Shown: piece by piece, positions 54,501 through 62,854 of the stretch
How the letters are laid out: every line of letters starts with the position of its first letter
How positions within the stretch are numbered: position 1 is the first letter of the stretch
From: Clostridium felsineum DSM 794
GTDB taxonomy: Bacteria > Bacillota > Clostridia > Clostridiales > Clostridiaceae
Length of the DNA: 64,000 nt
Reading direction: 5' to 3'
Assembly (NCBI RefSeq): GCF_002006355.2
Contig: NZ_CP096980.1
Location: 1,550,001-1,614,000, forward strand
Made by a program: the position numbers and the translations under genes
Notes under the pieces: model-generated
Told to the model about the DNA's origin: nothing
The model's input: only the letters and a program-made list of their open reading frames with translations
Database searches by the model: none

Positions 54501-55816
54501 TATATAAAGCAGAAGGAAAATCTAAAAATATAGATGATTGTACAAGAACGTCTATTATACAGAAAGTACCTAATGGAGTTATTATAAGAGCTTTTAGCAT
54601 AAGGAAATTTTATGGGAGCAATTATAAGAAACCTAAATTAATAATACATGAATTTTCAAGAGATTTTTATGAGTTTAATAATGATAATTCTTTGAAAATT
54701 AAAACATATGAATGGTGGAATTTTAAGCAAACAGGTGTTATGCGTTGGTGCGAAGGTGGGGGGAATTCCAACTTTGACTATTATAATATCTCCTTATATA
54801 GTACAAATTTAAATGATGTTTTATGTGATACCATATGGAAATATTCAGAGATCAAACATTTTGCAACTATAGAACAAGGTCATACATTCCCCGTATATTC
54901 TTATTTAGGGTTGTATATGAAATACCCATTTATAGAGCAATTGATGAAACTTAATCTAGTACATTTAGTTAAAGATATATTAAGTTGCTACTATTATTAT
55001 GGAAGATGCTGTTTTGGTGAAGATTATGTATTTAGCTTTAATGAAAAAAATATAAAAGATATTCTTAAAATAGATAGAAAGTTTTTACACCTTCTTCAAG
55101 AACTGAATGCCGGTATAAATGAATTAAAGGTAATACAGGAAGTTTTTAAAGGAAAATTTAATATTACAAATGAAAAAATATTATATATTGCAGCCAAGTT
55201 TTATAACCCAAAGGATATTTTTAATTTTTCAAAAAAGTACTCAATAACAATACACAGAATTATTAAATATATAGAATTCCAAATGATTAATTGTAGTTCA
55301 AAGGAAAATGATATTCTTTCAGATTGGGAGGATTACTTAAATAATTGTACTTTTTTAAAATATGAGATAAAAAAGGATTCAGTTATATTTCCAAGAAACC
55401 TAAAACAAAAACATGATGAGATATATAAGTTAATACAGAATAATAAAAAGGAGTTATATGATAAAGCTATAAAGGAAATGTATAACGAACTTTTAGAAAG
55501 ATTTAAGTGGAGCTATGGAAAGTACATTATAATTCCACCTAAAAATGCAGATGAATTAGTAAAGGAAGGAAATGTATTAGACCATTGTGTAGCGACAAAT
55601 TATATGGGAATTATGGCTATGAGAAAAACTGTAATATTGTTTATACGGAATAAAGATGAAATTGATACTCCGTTTTATACCATTGAAGTTAAGGATAATG
55701 AGATAAAACAATGCAGAGGTAAGAGAAACTGTGGTATGACAGATGAAGTTGAAAACTTTATTGAGGAATTTAAAGATAAAAAGCTAAGGAAAACTTTAAA
55801 TAAAAAAATAGCATAG
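54404..55816 (+). CDS. PcfJ-like protein, C-terminal part
   Basis: A 470-residue frame that overlaps the upstream frame by 97 bases; the frame is open back to 54359. The first part is a zinc ribbon (CTHCGKK...CPKCKSK, residues 4-30). The C-terminal PcfJ signature is clear: LVKEGNVLDHCVATNY, then VILFIRNKDEIDTPFYTIEV and IKQCRGKRNCGM (residues about 385-450). The ATG has only an AAAGG-like site upstream. It is best read as the larger piece of a split PcfJ gene, possibly still translated by itself. Confidence 0.7.
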   Translation: MEGYCTHCGKKVLINKPRHNKEGICPKCKSKVVYKAEGKSKNIDDCTRTSIIQKVPNGVIIRAFSIRKFYGSNYKKPKLIIHEFSRDFYEFNNDNSLKIKTYEWWNFKQTGVMRWCEGGGNSNFDYYNISLYSTNLNDVLCDTIWKYSEIKHFATIEQGHTFPVYSYLGLYMKYPFIEQLMKLNLVHLVKDILSCYYYYGRCCFGEDYVFSFNEKNIKDILKIDRKFLHLLQELNAGINELKVIQEVFKGKFNITNEKILYIAAKFYNPKDIFNFSKKYSITIHRIIKYIEFQMINCSSKENDILSDWEDYLNNCTFLKYEIKKDSVIFPRNLKQKHDEIYKLIQNNKKELYDKAIKEMYNELLERFKWSYGKYIIIPPKNADELVKEGNVLDHCVATNYMGIMAMRKTVILFIRNKDEIDTPFYTIEVKDNEIKQCRGKRNCGMTDEVENFIEEFKDKKLRKTLNKKIA

Positions 55817-55829
55817 GAAGGTGAAAATC

Positions 55830-56468
55830 ATGACAGGGAAAACGCATATAAGTATAGGACTAGTTGCTTCGGCAACTGTTCTTTCAATAAGTAATCCAAC
55901 GGTAGAGAATGTTACAGATGGATTAGCAATTGGAACACTAGGAGCATTGATGCCAGATATAGATACAGGAAGGAGTACCATAAGTTATAAGGTTAGAAAA
56001 ATACTGCTGTATATTATGATAGGAGTATTAACTACGTATATATTAATATCAAATTTTAGTAATCAAATTGAAATGATTAATTCTGTTTTTCAGAGAATAG
56101 GATTAAACAAGCTTACAAGTTACGTACCTCATAATTTGAAATTTTCAAATACAGGATTGGTGATTATATTAGCATGTATGATATTTTCCCAGTTTACCAA
56201 GCACAGGAGCTTTGCACACAGTATATTGGGACTTGTACTATTTACCATTGGGTTTAAGCTATTACTTGGAAATTTGGCTTTATATTTTGCAGTAGGTTTT
56301 ATATCACATATGATAGCTGATACTTTAACCAACAGCGGAATAGAAATATTTTATCCAATAAGAAAAAAGGTAGCACTTAAGCTTATTCATACAGGTTCAG
56401 TAATGGATCATGTAATAGGTGGACTAGCTTTTATTTATTTTATATCGGCAATGAGTAAAATATTATAA
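55830..56468 (+). CDS. YdjM-family membrane protein (metal-dependent hydrolase-like)
   Basis: ATG 55830 follows GGAAGGTG. A 213-residue membrane protein beginning MTGKTHISIGLVAS, with GALMPDIDTGRSTIS near residue 37 (the H...D.D pattern of the YdjM/DUF457 family), KHRSFAHS near residue 120 and GFISHMIADTLTN near 160. Several transmembrane segments alternate with these conserved His/Asp motifs, and the family is predicted to bind metal. Its plasmid role is unknown. It is the last gene before a cargo gene. Confidence 0.75.
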   Translation: MTGKTHISIGLVASATVLSISNPTVENVTDGLAIGTLGALMPDIDTGRSTISYKVRKILLYIMIGVLTTYILISNFSNQIEMINSVFQRIGLNKLTSYVPHNLKFSNTGLVIILACMIFSQFTKHRSFAHSILGLVLFTIGFKLLLGNLALYFAVGFISHMIADTLTNSGIEIFYPIRKKVALKLIHTGSVMDHVIGGLAFIYFISAMSKIL

Positions 56469-56481
56469 ATTTGTTTTAATA

Positions 56482-56490
56482 TGGTATAAT
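56482..56490 (+). promoter_or_regulatory. Extended -10 promoter of the repeat/SH3 gene
   Basis: TGGTATAAT, the same extended -10 sequence as at 24341, lies 19 nt before the ATG. A weak -35 may lie near 56462. Confidence 0.45.
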
Positions 56491-56508
56491 TTTATATAGG
56501 TGATTTAA

Positions 56509-57567
56509 ATGGAAAATAAAAAAAATTATGCAAAATCAACAGAACTACTTTCAAATTTAGCTAAAGTGAATGAGAAAAACTCAAATAGTGCTATTTCGAA
56601 CATGATTCTAAACTCTTCAAAAGTAGCTGAAAAAAACTTAAATAGTGTTATTTCGAACATGATTCTAAACTCTTCAAAAGTAGCTGAAAAAAACTTAAAT
56701 AGTGTTATTTCGAACATGATTCTAAACTCTTCAAAAGTAGCTGAAAAAAACTTAAATAGTGCTATTTCGAACATGATTCTAAACTCTTCAAAAGTAGCTG
56801 AAAAAAACTCAAATAGTGCTATTTCGAACATGATTCTAAACTTTTCAAAAGTAGCTGAAAAAAACTCAAATAGTGATATTTCGAACATGATTCTAAATTC
56901 TTCAAAAGTAGCTGAAAAAAACTTAAATAGTGTTATTTCGAATACAATTTTAAATATTGTTAAGGCAACTGAAATAAATGAAAGTATACTAGATATTAAA
57001 GTAAATAATGATGGAACTATAGATTGTTTAGATGAAAAGAATATTGATGTCGAGAAAAATATTAATGAAATTCAAAATATATTTTCTCAAAAAGCTAATC
57101 AAACTTTATATAATAAAGTTGAAGGTTTTAAAAAAAGTCATTTTATCATATTTATATTACTATATATTTTTATTATTAATCCAATTAGTTCCTCAATAGA
57201 TGATTACATCAAGCAAGGGCTAAAAGTAAAAGTAGTAAATATATGTAATTTAAGCAAATGTAAAAATCCAAAAACTATTTCTAAAAAAATAAAGAAACCT
57301 ATCTATTCTGAAATAAAAAAGCAAGTCAATAATAAATATATTAGAAGTACTGTAATTAGTAATTATAGATTTGTAAATACAAATTCATTAAATGTAAGAG
57401 TATCAGATTCAATGAAATCATATTCAATATATAAATTAAAATTATGTCAAGTTGTGAAGATAATACATAAAAACAAAAATTGGACACGAATTGAATATGA
57501 AAATGAGGATGGAAGTATAGTTATACGTGGATGGGTTAATACACGTTATATTAGTAGATTTAAATAA
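56509..57567 (+). CDS. Tandem-repeat membrane protein with C-terminal SH3b domain
   Basis: A 352-residue protein. Residues 21-153 are seven near-identical 19-residue repeats (core NSVISNMILNSSKVAEKN). An Asp/Asn-rich spacer and a transmembrane helix (about residues 208-228) follow, then an extracytoplasmic part ending in a bacterial SH3-like domain (NSLNVRVSDSMKSYSIYKLK...GWVNTRYI, about 288-350). A cytoplasmic repeat domain joined to a wall-facing SH3b domain is unusual. The function is unknown. It has its own promoter and is followed directly by leader copy E. Confidence 0.65.
   Translation: MENKKNYAKSTELLSNLAKVNEKNSNSAISNMILNSSKVAEKNLNSVISNMILNSSKVAEKNLNSVISNMILNSSKVAEKNLNSAISNMILNSSKVAEKNSNSAISNMILNFSKVAEKNSNSDISNMILNSSKVAEKNLNSVISNTILNIVKATEINESILDIKVNNDGTIDCLDEKNIDVEKNINEIQNIFSQKANQTLYNKVEGFKKSHFIIFILLYIFIINPISSSIDDYIKQGLKVKVVNICNLSKCKNPKTISKKIKKPIYSEIKKQVNNKYIRSTVISNYRFVNTNSLNVRVSDSMKSYSIYKLKLCQVVKIIHKNKNWTRIEYENEDGSIVIRGWVNTRYISRFK
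56569..56967 (+). repeat. Seven 57-bp tandem repeats inside the SH3b gene
   Basis: Units of 57 bp encode 19 residues each. The inner units are almost identical at the DNA level, differing by a few third-position or single-base changes (for example TTAAATAGTGTTATT against TCAAATAGTGCTATT). The outer units are more diverged. This suggests recent expansion by slippage or recombination, so copy number may vary between strains. Confidence 0.85.
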
Positions 57568-57581
57568 AAATTTAAAATTTG

Positions 57582-57724
57582 GTGATAAAAATAAAAAATT
57601 AATGTATAAGAATAGTAGAGACATTTTTAGTCTTTGCTATTCTTTTTTATTTGGCAACAAATTTTTAGGTCAAATTGACTAACGAACTACATGTGGGCAG
57701 TTTCTGTCTATGTGTAGTTTTTTT
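57582..57724 (+). promoter_or_regulatory. Repeated leader element, copy E (promoter, P1, P2, P3)
   Basis: GTGATA-17-TATAAG, then P1 AGAATAGTAGAGAC with GTCTTTGCTATTCT and T6, P2 TTAG-G-TCA / TGACTAA (57665-57682), and P3 AACTACATGTGGGCAG with CTGTCTATGTGTAGTT, ending in a T run. P3 keeps full pairing although its closing pairs differ from the other copies (ACTAC/GTAGT instead of ACTGT/GCAGT). It ends 37 nt before ATG 57762 and starts 14 nt after the repeat/SH3 gene. Confidence 0.82.
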
Positions 57725-57761
57725 ATATTTAAAAATAAAATTTTGGAAGGTGGAAGTTAAA

Positions 57762-57998
57762 ATGAGTAACATGAGTTATTGTAGATTTAGAAACACAGAA
57801 ATTGATGTTTATGATTGTATTGAATCGTTGGGAGAAGGTAAAAGTTTAAGCAAGGAAGAGGCAGTAAGTGCAGAAAGAATGTTTAATAATATTTTAGAAT
57901 TTCTTCAGGACAATAATGTAATTCAAAGCTATGATAAAGAACAATTACAAAAAGTTATAGAAGATTGCAAAGAGAAGGAGGAAAACGAAAATGAATAA
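57762..57998 (+). CDS. Conserved small protein upstream of ssb
   Basis: ATG 57762 follows GGAAGGTGG. The 78-residue product starts MSNMSYCRFRNTEIDVYDC, a start seen in small clostridial plasmid/phage proteins of unknown function, and has a helical acidic C-terminus. It overlaps ssb by 8 bases, so the two are co-translated. Confidence 0.55.
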   Translation: MSNMSYCRFRNTEIDVYDCIESLGEGKSLSKEEAVSAERMFNNILEFLQDNNVIQSYDKEQLQKVIEDCKEKEENENE

Positions 57999-58407
57999 GG
58001 TTGTATTAATAGGAAGATTAACTAAAGATCCTGAGTTGAAATTTACTCCAGGAAGTGGGACAGCGGTAGCACAATTTAATATAGCTGTAGATAGAAGATT
58101 TAAAAAAGAAGGTAAGCCAGAGGCAGATTTTATTCCTATCGTTGTATGGGGAAAACAAGCGGAATCGGTATCAAACTATATGTCAAAAGGTAGGCTTATA
58201 GGTATTAGCGGAAGAATACAAACTAGATCATATGATTCCAAAGATGGAACTAGAAGATATGTTACAGAAATCATAGCTGAGGAAACTCAATTTTTAGATT
58301 ATGGTTCTAATGTAAATACAAGTAGTAGCGGAAATCAAAGTGGCTCAATGGATATATCACATAATAATGATATAACACCAATAGATGATGGGGACATTCC
58401 ATTTTGA
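57991..58407 (+). CDS. ssb: Single-stranded DNA-binding protein
   Basis: A 138-residue SSB: MNKVVLIGRLTKDPELKFT start, VAQFNIAVDRRFKKEG, FIPIVVWGKQAE, GRIQTRSYDSKDGTRRYVTEI, and the acidic tip DDGDIPF ending in TGA. The correct tip shows that TGA is a real stop here. SSB protects single strands at the plasmid fork and recruits partners by its tip. Co-translated with the small upstream gene. Confidence 0.95.
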   Translation: MNKVVLIGRLTKDPELKFTPGSGTAVAQFNIAVDRRFKKEGKPEADFIPIVVWGKQAESVSNYMSKGRLIGISGRIQTRSYDSKDGTRRYVTEIIAEETQFLDYGSNVNTSSSGNQSGSMDISHNNDITPIDDGDIPF

Positions 58408-58437
58408 CCAGTAAGATAAACATATAATCAAAAAAAT

Positions 58438-58477
58438 AAATCGTTTGAGATATTAAAAGTATCTTGAGCGATTTTTT
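58438..58477 (+). terminator. Terminator-like hairpin after ssb
   Basis: AAATCGTTTGAGATA (58438-58452) pairs with TATCTTGAGCGATTT (58460-58474), with two mismatches, followed by T. It lies about 30 nt before the next start codon. Confidence 0.65.
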
Positions 58478-58505
58478 ATTTTAAAAATGAAGGAGAGAAT
58501 TCACA

Positions 58506-58901
58506 ATGAAAAGTTTTATTGAAAATATAAAAAGGCATTTAGTATATATATTTAGAGGAAACAAGATGGAAGAAGAAATGCAAAACATTCAAAGATGCAA
58601 CCAAGAATTTATAGATTTATATAAAAGAGCAGAAGAGAAAAATAAAGAACTAGAAAACAAAATTGATGAGATTAAGAAAAAAAGTGAGGAAGAGAAAAAA
58701 GAGCATGAATTGGCATTAGAAAAAGCTATTAATGAAAATATTGACTTAAGATATTTCATAAATGAAGTACTTCCAGAGATTCTTAAGAATAATAATTTTA
58801 TGGATAAGAATACTGCTTATAGTACATTCTTAAAAGTAGTAAAAAGGGGTTCGTTTGAAGAAAAGAAAAAGAAACAATCCCAAATAGTTTTAGTTAAATA
58901 G
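58506..58901 (+). CDS. Coiled-coil protein, 131 residues
   Basis: ATG after AAGGAGAG. The basic, hydrophobic start (SFIENIKRHLVYIFRG) may associate with the membrane. Residues 25-85 form a long coiled coil rich in Glu and Lys, and the C-terminus is basic (KRGSFEEKKKK). No family is recognised. It lies between ssb and dnaN. Confidence 0.45.
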   Translation: MKSFIENIKRHLVYIFRGNKMEEEMQNIQRCNQEFIDLYKRAEEKNKELENKIDEIKKKSEEEKKEHELALEKAINENIDLRYFINEVLPEILKNNNFMDKNTAYSTFLKVVKRGSFEEKKKKQSQIVLVK

Positions 58902-58908
58902 AAAAATC

Positions 58909-58950
58909 AAAAACTGTATGTAGGTAAAAAGAAGCTTATATGCAGTTTTT
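58909..58950 (+). terminator. P3-only leader hairpin before dnaN
   Basis: AAAAACTGTATGTAGGT (58909-58925) pairs with GCTTATATGCAGTTTTT (58934-58950), with several G.U pairs, followed by T. It resembles the third hairpin of the repeated leader element. The dnaN start is 46 nt later. Confidence 0.7.
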
Positions 58951-58996
58951 ACTTTACAAAATAAAAAGTTCTAAAATTGTGAATGGAGGAAAGTAT

Positions 58997-60136
58997 ATGA
59001 GATTTTCATGTGATAAAAATAATTTACTAAGTAGTTTAGAAGTTGCAACGAGAGCTGTTAATGGTAGGAATACCATGAAAGTTCTCACTGGAATATTGAT
59101 AGAAGTAAAAGATGGAGAGGTAACTATAACAGGAAGTGAATTAGATTTAACTATTGATTCATCATTTAAAGTTTTAGATTTTGAAAATGGACAGACTGTT
59201 GTTGATGCTAAATTACTTTTAGAATATGTTAAGAAATTAAAAAATGGAAGTATATCAGTTTTTACAGAGGGAGAGAGGTTGGTTGTAAAGTCTGGAAGGT
59301 CTAGTTCTGGCTTTATAACAATGGATTCTAAGGATTACCCTAAAAAAGTAATCAATTCAAATGAAACTCAAATAAATGTACTTGCTTCTGAATTAGCGAC
59401 AAGCATAAAAGAGATATTATATGCAGTTGCTAATTCAGAGATAAGACCAATCCTTACAGGGGTTTTATTTGAGATAAAAGATGGAGAATTAAAATTAGTT
59501 GCTATGGATGGGTATAGACTATCAATGTCAACTGTGGCTGCTGATTCAGAAAAAGATATATTAATTGTAATACCAGGAAAAGCACTTAAGGAAGTATTAA
59601 AGCTACTTCCTAAAAATACTGATACCAACAATGATAAGGATATAGATGTAAGACTTAGTATATCAGATAATTTTGCGAACTTCATTATAGGTAATATAGC
59701 TATTGATATAAGACTGCTAGAAGGAGATTTTGTAAAATACAGTAATTTGATAAAGAAAGAATTTAAAACAACTATAGTAGTTAATAAAGAAGAATTAAAT
59801 AGTGTTCTTGATAGGGCTTCAATAATGGATGAAAAAAATAATTTGATTAAGATGGATATTACGGAAAATAAAATTATAGTTACGTCAAACAGTAATGTAG
59901 GAAGTGTTAATGATGAGGTTGAGATAAAAAGTTTTCAAGGAAGTAAATTAATTATAGCTTTTAATTCAAAATATTGGCTTGAACTGCTTTCAGCTTTAAG
60001 TACTGAAGATGGAAATATAGAAATAAATTTAAATAGAAATATAGATTGTGTAATTATTAAAAAGGTGAATGATGATAGCTTCACTGGACTTATTTTGCCA
60101 GTAAGATTAATTGGAGAATTGAAGGAAAGTGCTTAA
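58997..60136 (+). CDS. dnaN: DNA polymerase III beta subunit (sliding clamp)
   Basis: ATG 58997 follows GGAGG. A 379-residue clamp: MRFSCDKNNLLSSLEVATRAV, MKVLTGILIEVKDGEVTITGSELDLTI in the first domain, RPILTGVLFEIKDGELKLVAMDGYRLSMS in the second, and IAFNSKYWLELLSAL with a C-terminal LPVRL in the third. All three clamp domains are present. A plasmid-encoded clamp next to plasmid clamp-loader subunits suggests a separate replication platform. Under a P3-only leader. Confidence 0.92.
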   Translation: MRFSCDKNNLLSSLEVATRAVNGRNTMKVLTGILIEVKDGEVTITGSELDLTIDSSFKVLDFENGQTVVDAKLLLEYVKKLKNGSISVFTEGERLVVKSGRSSSGFITMDSKDYPKKVINSNETQINVLASELATSIKEILYAVANSEIRPILTGVLFEIKDGELKLVAMDGYRLSMSTVAADSEKDILIVIPGKALKEVLKLLPKNTDTNNDKDIDVRLSISDNFANFIIGNIAIDIRLLEGDFVKYSNLIKKEFKTTIVVNKEELNSVLDRASIMDEKNNLIKMDITENKIIVTSNSNVGSVNDEVEIKSFQGSKLIIAFNSKYWLELLSALSTEDGNIEINLNRNIDCVIIKKVNDDSFTGLILPVRLIGELKESA

Positions 60137-60195
60137 AAACAATATTGAAAAAATTTACATTAATACTATAATTAATTGTAATGGAGGATTTTAAT

Positions 60196-61092
60196 ATGAG
60201 TTTGTTATCACCTTGTAATCAAAATAGTGTATTGCATATATTTCTTTTAAGTTTATATGCAATTCCGATTATTTTTATAATATATGCGTTAGTATCATAT
60301 AAACTGTCATTTTCAGATGAAACAGTAAGTTTATTTAAAAAGATTTACTATATAATTTGGATATTAGCTTATATAATATTGGTAAATCATGTAGAGTTAA
60401 ATAAAATATCTATTAAAGATAGTTTTGGAGTACCATATAACATGTGGACTCTAATTATTATTTTTATAATATTTCTAATGGTAGCTTACTTATTAGATAT
60501 TTTTATTTTATTCGGAAATGGATTTAAGGAATTAAGCATCTTTGGAGCCAAGTTTGTAAAGGAAGATAGAGAAGCAATAACAATTCAGCAGAAAAACACT
60601 CAATTGTTTCTTAAAAAAACACAAGCTGCAAATACTATACTTATAGGACTAAGAAAGTATATTAAAGAAAATGATTTTAGCGGACAGATTATAAAAGGAA
60701 AATTTCATATAATACAAGAGCTTGTTAAAATAATAAAGAAATATTATGAGATACAATATCTAGGTGCAAATGTTAATGTAATTACCGTTAATAATGCAAA
60801 AGAGGATATTGAAAAATTATCATCTAATTATAATATTGATTTTGTAAAAAGAGCAGAATTAAAAAGACACTACAAGCATTCTAATTCATACATTATAGAA
60901 CAAAATAATAGAAATGTTTTATTTATACCATATACAAGTGATATATATGTTAATGAAGATAGAGATAACAAATCTATGCTAGTAGTTATAGAGGCTGAGA
61001 AGGATCTTATGTTAGAGGAACAGTATACAATTATGAGTATTATTACTCTTTATGAAGCTGAAATACTTGAAATAATTAACAATAATAATTAA
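60196..61092 (+). CDS. Membrane protein with cytoplasmic domain, unknown
   Basis: ATG 60196 follows GGAGG; the earlier ATG at 60181 precedes that site. Three transmembrane segments (about residues 14-36, 48-68, 83-106) are followed by a helical cytoplasmic domain of about 190 residues (from LSIFGAKFVKEDREAI to LEIINNNN). No motif is recognised. Its short, AT-rich upstream region has no leader hairpin, so it may be cargo. Confidence 0.5.
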   Translation: MSLLSPCNQNSVLHIFLLSLYAIPIIFIIYALVSYKLSFSDETVSLFKKIYYIIWILAYIILVNHVELNKISIKDSFGVPYNMWTLIIIFIIFLMVAYLLDIFILFGNGFKELSIFGAKFVKEDREAITIQQKNTQLFLKKTQAANTILIGLRKYIKENDFSGQIIKGKFHIIQELVKIIKKYYEIQYLGANVNVITVNNAKEDIEKLSSNYNIDFVKRAELKRHYKHSNSYIIEQNNRNVLFIPYTSDIYVNEDRDNKSMLVVIEAEKDLMLEEQYTIMSIITLYEAEILEIINNNN

Positions 61093-61150
61093 ACTTATAT
61101 TGAAAAAAATGTATTTAAGGAGTACAATTTATAACAGGGAGTGGTACTTT

Positions 61151-61321
61151 ATGAAGAATGAAAATGATGTATTAACTTTAGATATGCTTAAAATTGCAGC
61201 GGAAAAGGTTAGAGAAACTGGTGGAGTAGTTCAGAAAACAAAATTGCCCAAAAGGCGAACTGATAGTTTTGCAAGAGCTAATAAAAGGGTTGAAAAACTA
61301 GTTGCATTATTTAAAAGATAA
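61151..61321 (+). CDS. Small basic protein, 56 residues
   Basis: ATG 61151 follows GGGAG; a longer frame from 61100 lacks a ribosome binding site. The product is helical and basic at its C-terminus (KLPKRRTDSFARANKRVEKL), which might contact nucleic acid. A terminator follows. No family is recognised. Confidence 0.45.
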   Translation: MKNENDVLTLDMLKIAAEKVRETGGVVQKTKLPKRRTDSFARANKRVEKLVALFKR

Positions 61322-61359
61322 TTAATATAAAGCTCCTTTAACTAAAGAACAGAATTTAT

Positions 61360-61387
61360 GCTATCACTTAATCGTGGTAGCTTTTTT
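61360..61387 (+). terminator. Intrinsic terminator after the small basic protein gene
   Basis: GCTATCAC (61360-61367) pairs with GTGGTAGC (61374-61381), one G.U pair, followed by six T. It is 135 nt upstream of the next gene, leaving room for a promoter. Confidence 0.8.
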
Positions 61388-61521
61388 GTTTTTTGAAAAT
61401 ACATCCTACATTATTTTAAATGAAAGTTTGTTTTATTATTTACTTGAGTAAATTTATACATTGTTTTACAATAATATTGGTTATAAGTAAAAATAATACA
61501 TATATTAAAGGGGGAGTAAAA

Positions 61522-62835
61522 GTGAAAAACAGATTTAAAGTATCGTTGTTAGTATTTCTAATTGTTATTTTGGGATGTTTTACAAGTGTTTTTGCAGATA
61601 CAACTAAAGATGGTGCTGAAATTGGAACTGCCAATTTGAATAATACTACAGAAAATAGTGCGAAAGTCGGGTACAGATTATCGAATCCGGAAAAAGGATG
61701 GAAGAGATATGATGACAGAGATTCAAGAATTAATTATTTGGGTTCTTGGATATCAAATTATCATACCGCTGACTATTTAGCTTCATTAGGATTTTATAAT
61801 AGTACAGGTATGTGTGCGGGGTCAATGCAAGATAGTTTGAAATTTATAGTATCTTCAAATAAAATTAGAATATTGACATATTGTTATACTGATCAATCTG
61901 GTTATTGGATTAAGATAGATGGTAAAACTATTGGAAATTTTGCATGTAATTATGTATCAAGTAATATGGCAGGTGGTAATGGAGATGTTATAAGTTACGA
62001 AAATTCCAATTTGGGTAGTGGATATCATACTGTAGAATTAGGAATACAATCTAAGTCTTATTTTAATGCAACGAATGATAGTCTATGGATAGATTCTATA
62101 GATATTGACGATTCTGGCTATTTATTTGGCATTTCATTAAATAAAAAAAATTACTCAATGTTAGTAGGACAAACTGATAATATAACAGCAACAGTAACAC
62201 CAGATAATGTAACAAATAAAGCTGTAACATGGACATCAAGTGATACATCAGTAGCAACAGTAGATTCAAATGGAAAAGTAACTGCTCTTAAAAAAGGAAC
62301 AGCAACTATAACAGCAACTACACAGGATGGAAGTAATTTAAGTTCTTCATGCACAGTCAATGTTACAGAACCAACAACTATAAGTTTAGATAAAACGAAT
62401 GATTCAATAAATGTAGGACAAACTGATAATATAACAGCAACAGTTAATCCTTCTAACGTAGGTGTAACATGGATTTCAAGTGATAATTCTATTATAACAG
62501 TAGATTCTTCTGGTAAAATAACAGGATTAAAAGAAGGACAGGCAATAATAACAGCAACTACAACTGATGGTAAAACAGCAACCTGTACGGTAAATGTAAT
62601 AGCTCAACAAGTTACAAAAGTTAAATTAACGCTATATATGAATGATTCAACAACAAGAAAATTTGATTTAACACAAGATGAATTTAATGATTTCATGAAT
62701 TGGTATACAAATATGAGCGAAGAAGTGAAAGGAACAATACCATATTATATATTCAGTATATCAGCACAAGGAAGTACTCCAGCTCAAAAACATTGTGTAC
62801 CATTTGCTAAAATAGAAAGCTTTGAGTTTGAATAA
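61522..62835 (+). CDS. Secreted protein with two Big_2 Ig-like domains
   Basis: GTG 61522 follows GGGGGAG; a longer frame from 61420 would precede the signal peptide. Residues 1-27 are a signal peptide (VSLLVFLIVILGCFTSVFA). An N-terminal domain of about 180 residues is followed by two Big_2 domains (about 215-297 and 298-375), each with VTWTSSD- or VTWISSDN- and ATITAT-type motifs, then a C-terminal domain with YMNDSTTRKFDLTQDEFNDFM. No sortase or other anchor is seen. Probably a surface or secreted binding protein. It has no leader hairpin, and leader copy F begins 20 nt after it. Confidence 0.75.
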   Translation: MKNRFKVSLLVFLIVILGCFTSVFADTTKDGAEIGTANLNNTTENSAKVGYRLSNPEKGWKRYDDRDSRINYLGSWISNYHTADYLASLGFYNSTGMCAGSMQDSLKFIVSSNKIRILTYCYTDQSGYWIKIDGKTIGNFACNYVSSNMAGGNGDVISYENSNLGSGYHTVELGIQSKSYFNATNDSLWIDSIDIDDSGYLFGISLNKKNYSMLVGQTDNITATVTPDNVTNKAVTWTSSDTSVATVDSNGKVTALKKGTATITATTQDGSNLSSSCTVNVTEPTTISLDKTNDSINVGQTDNITATVNPSNVGVTWISSDNSIITVDSSGKITGLKEGQAIITATTTDGKTATCTVNVIAQQVTKVKLTLYMNDSTTRKFDLTQDEFNDFMNWYTNMSEEVKGTIPYYIFSISAQGSTPAQKHCVPFAKIESFEFE

Positions 62836-62854
62836 TAAAGATTTTAATTCCACT

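Noticed and set aside
56569..56967. CRISPR-like array
   Set aside because: The regular 57-bp repeats are in frame with a protein, have no spacers and encode near-identical 19-residue units. They are a coding tandem repeat.
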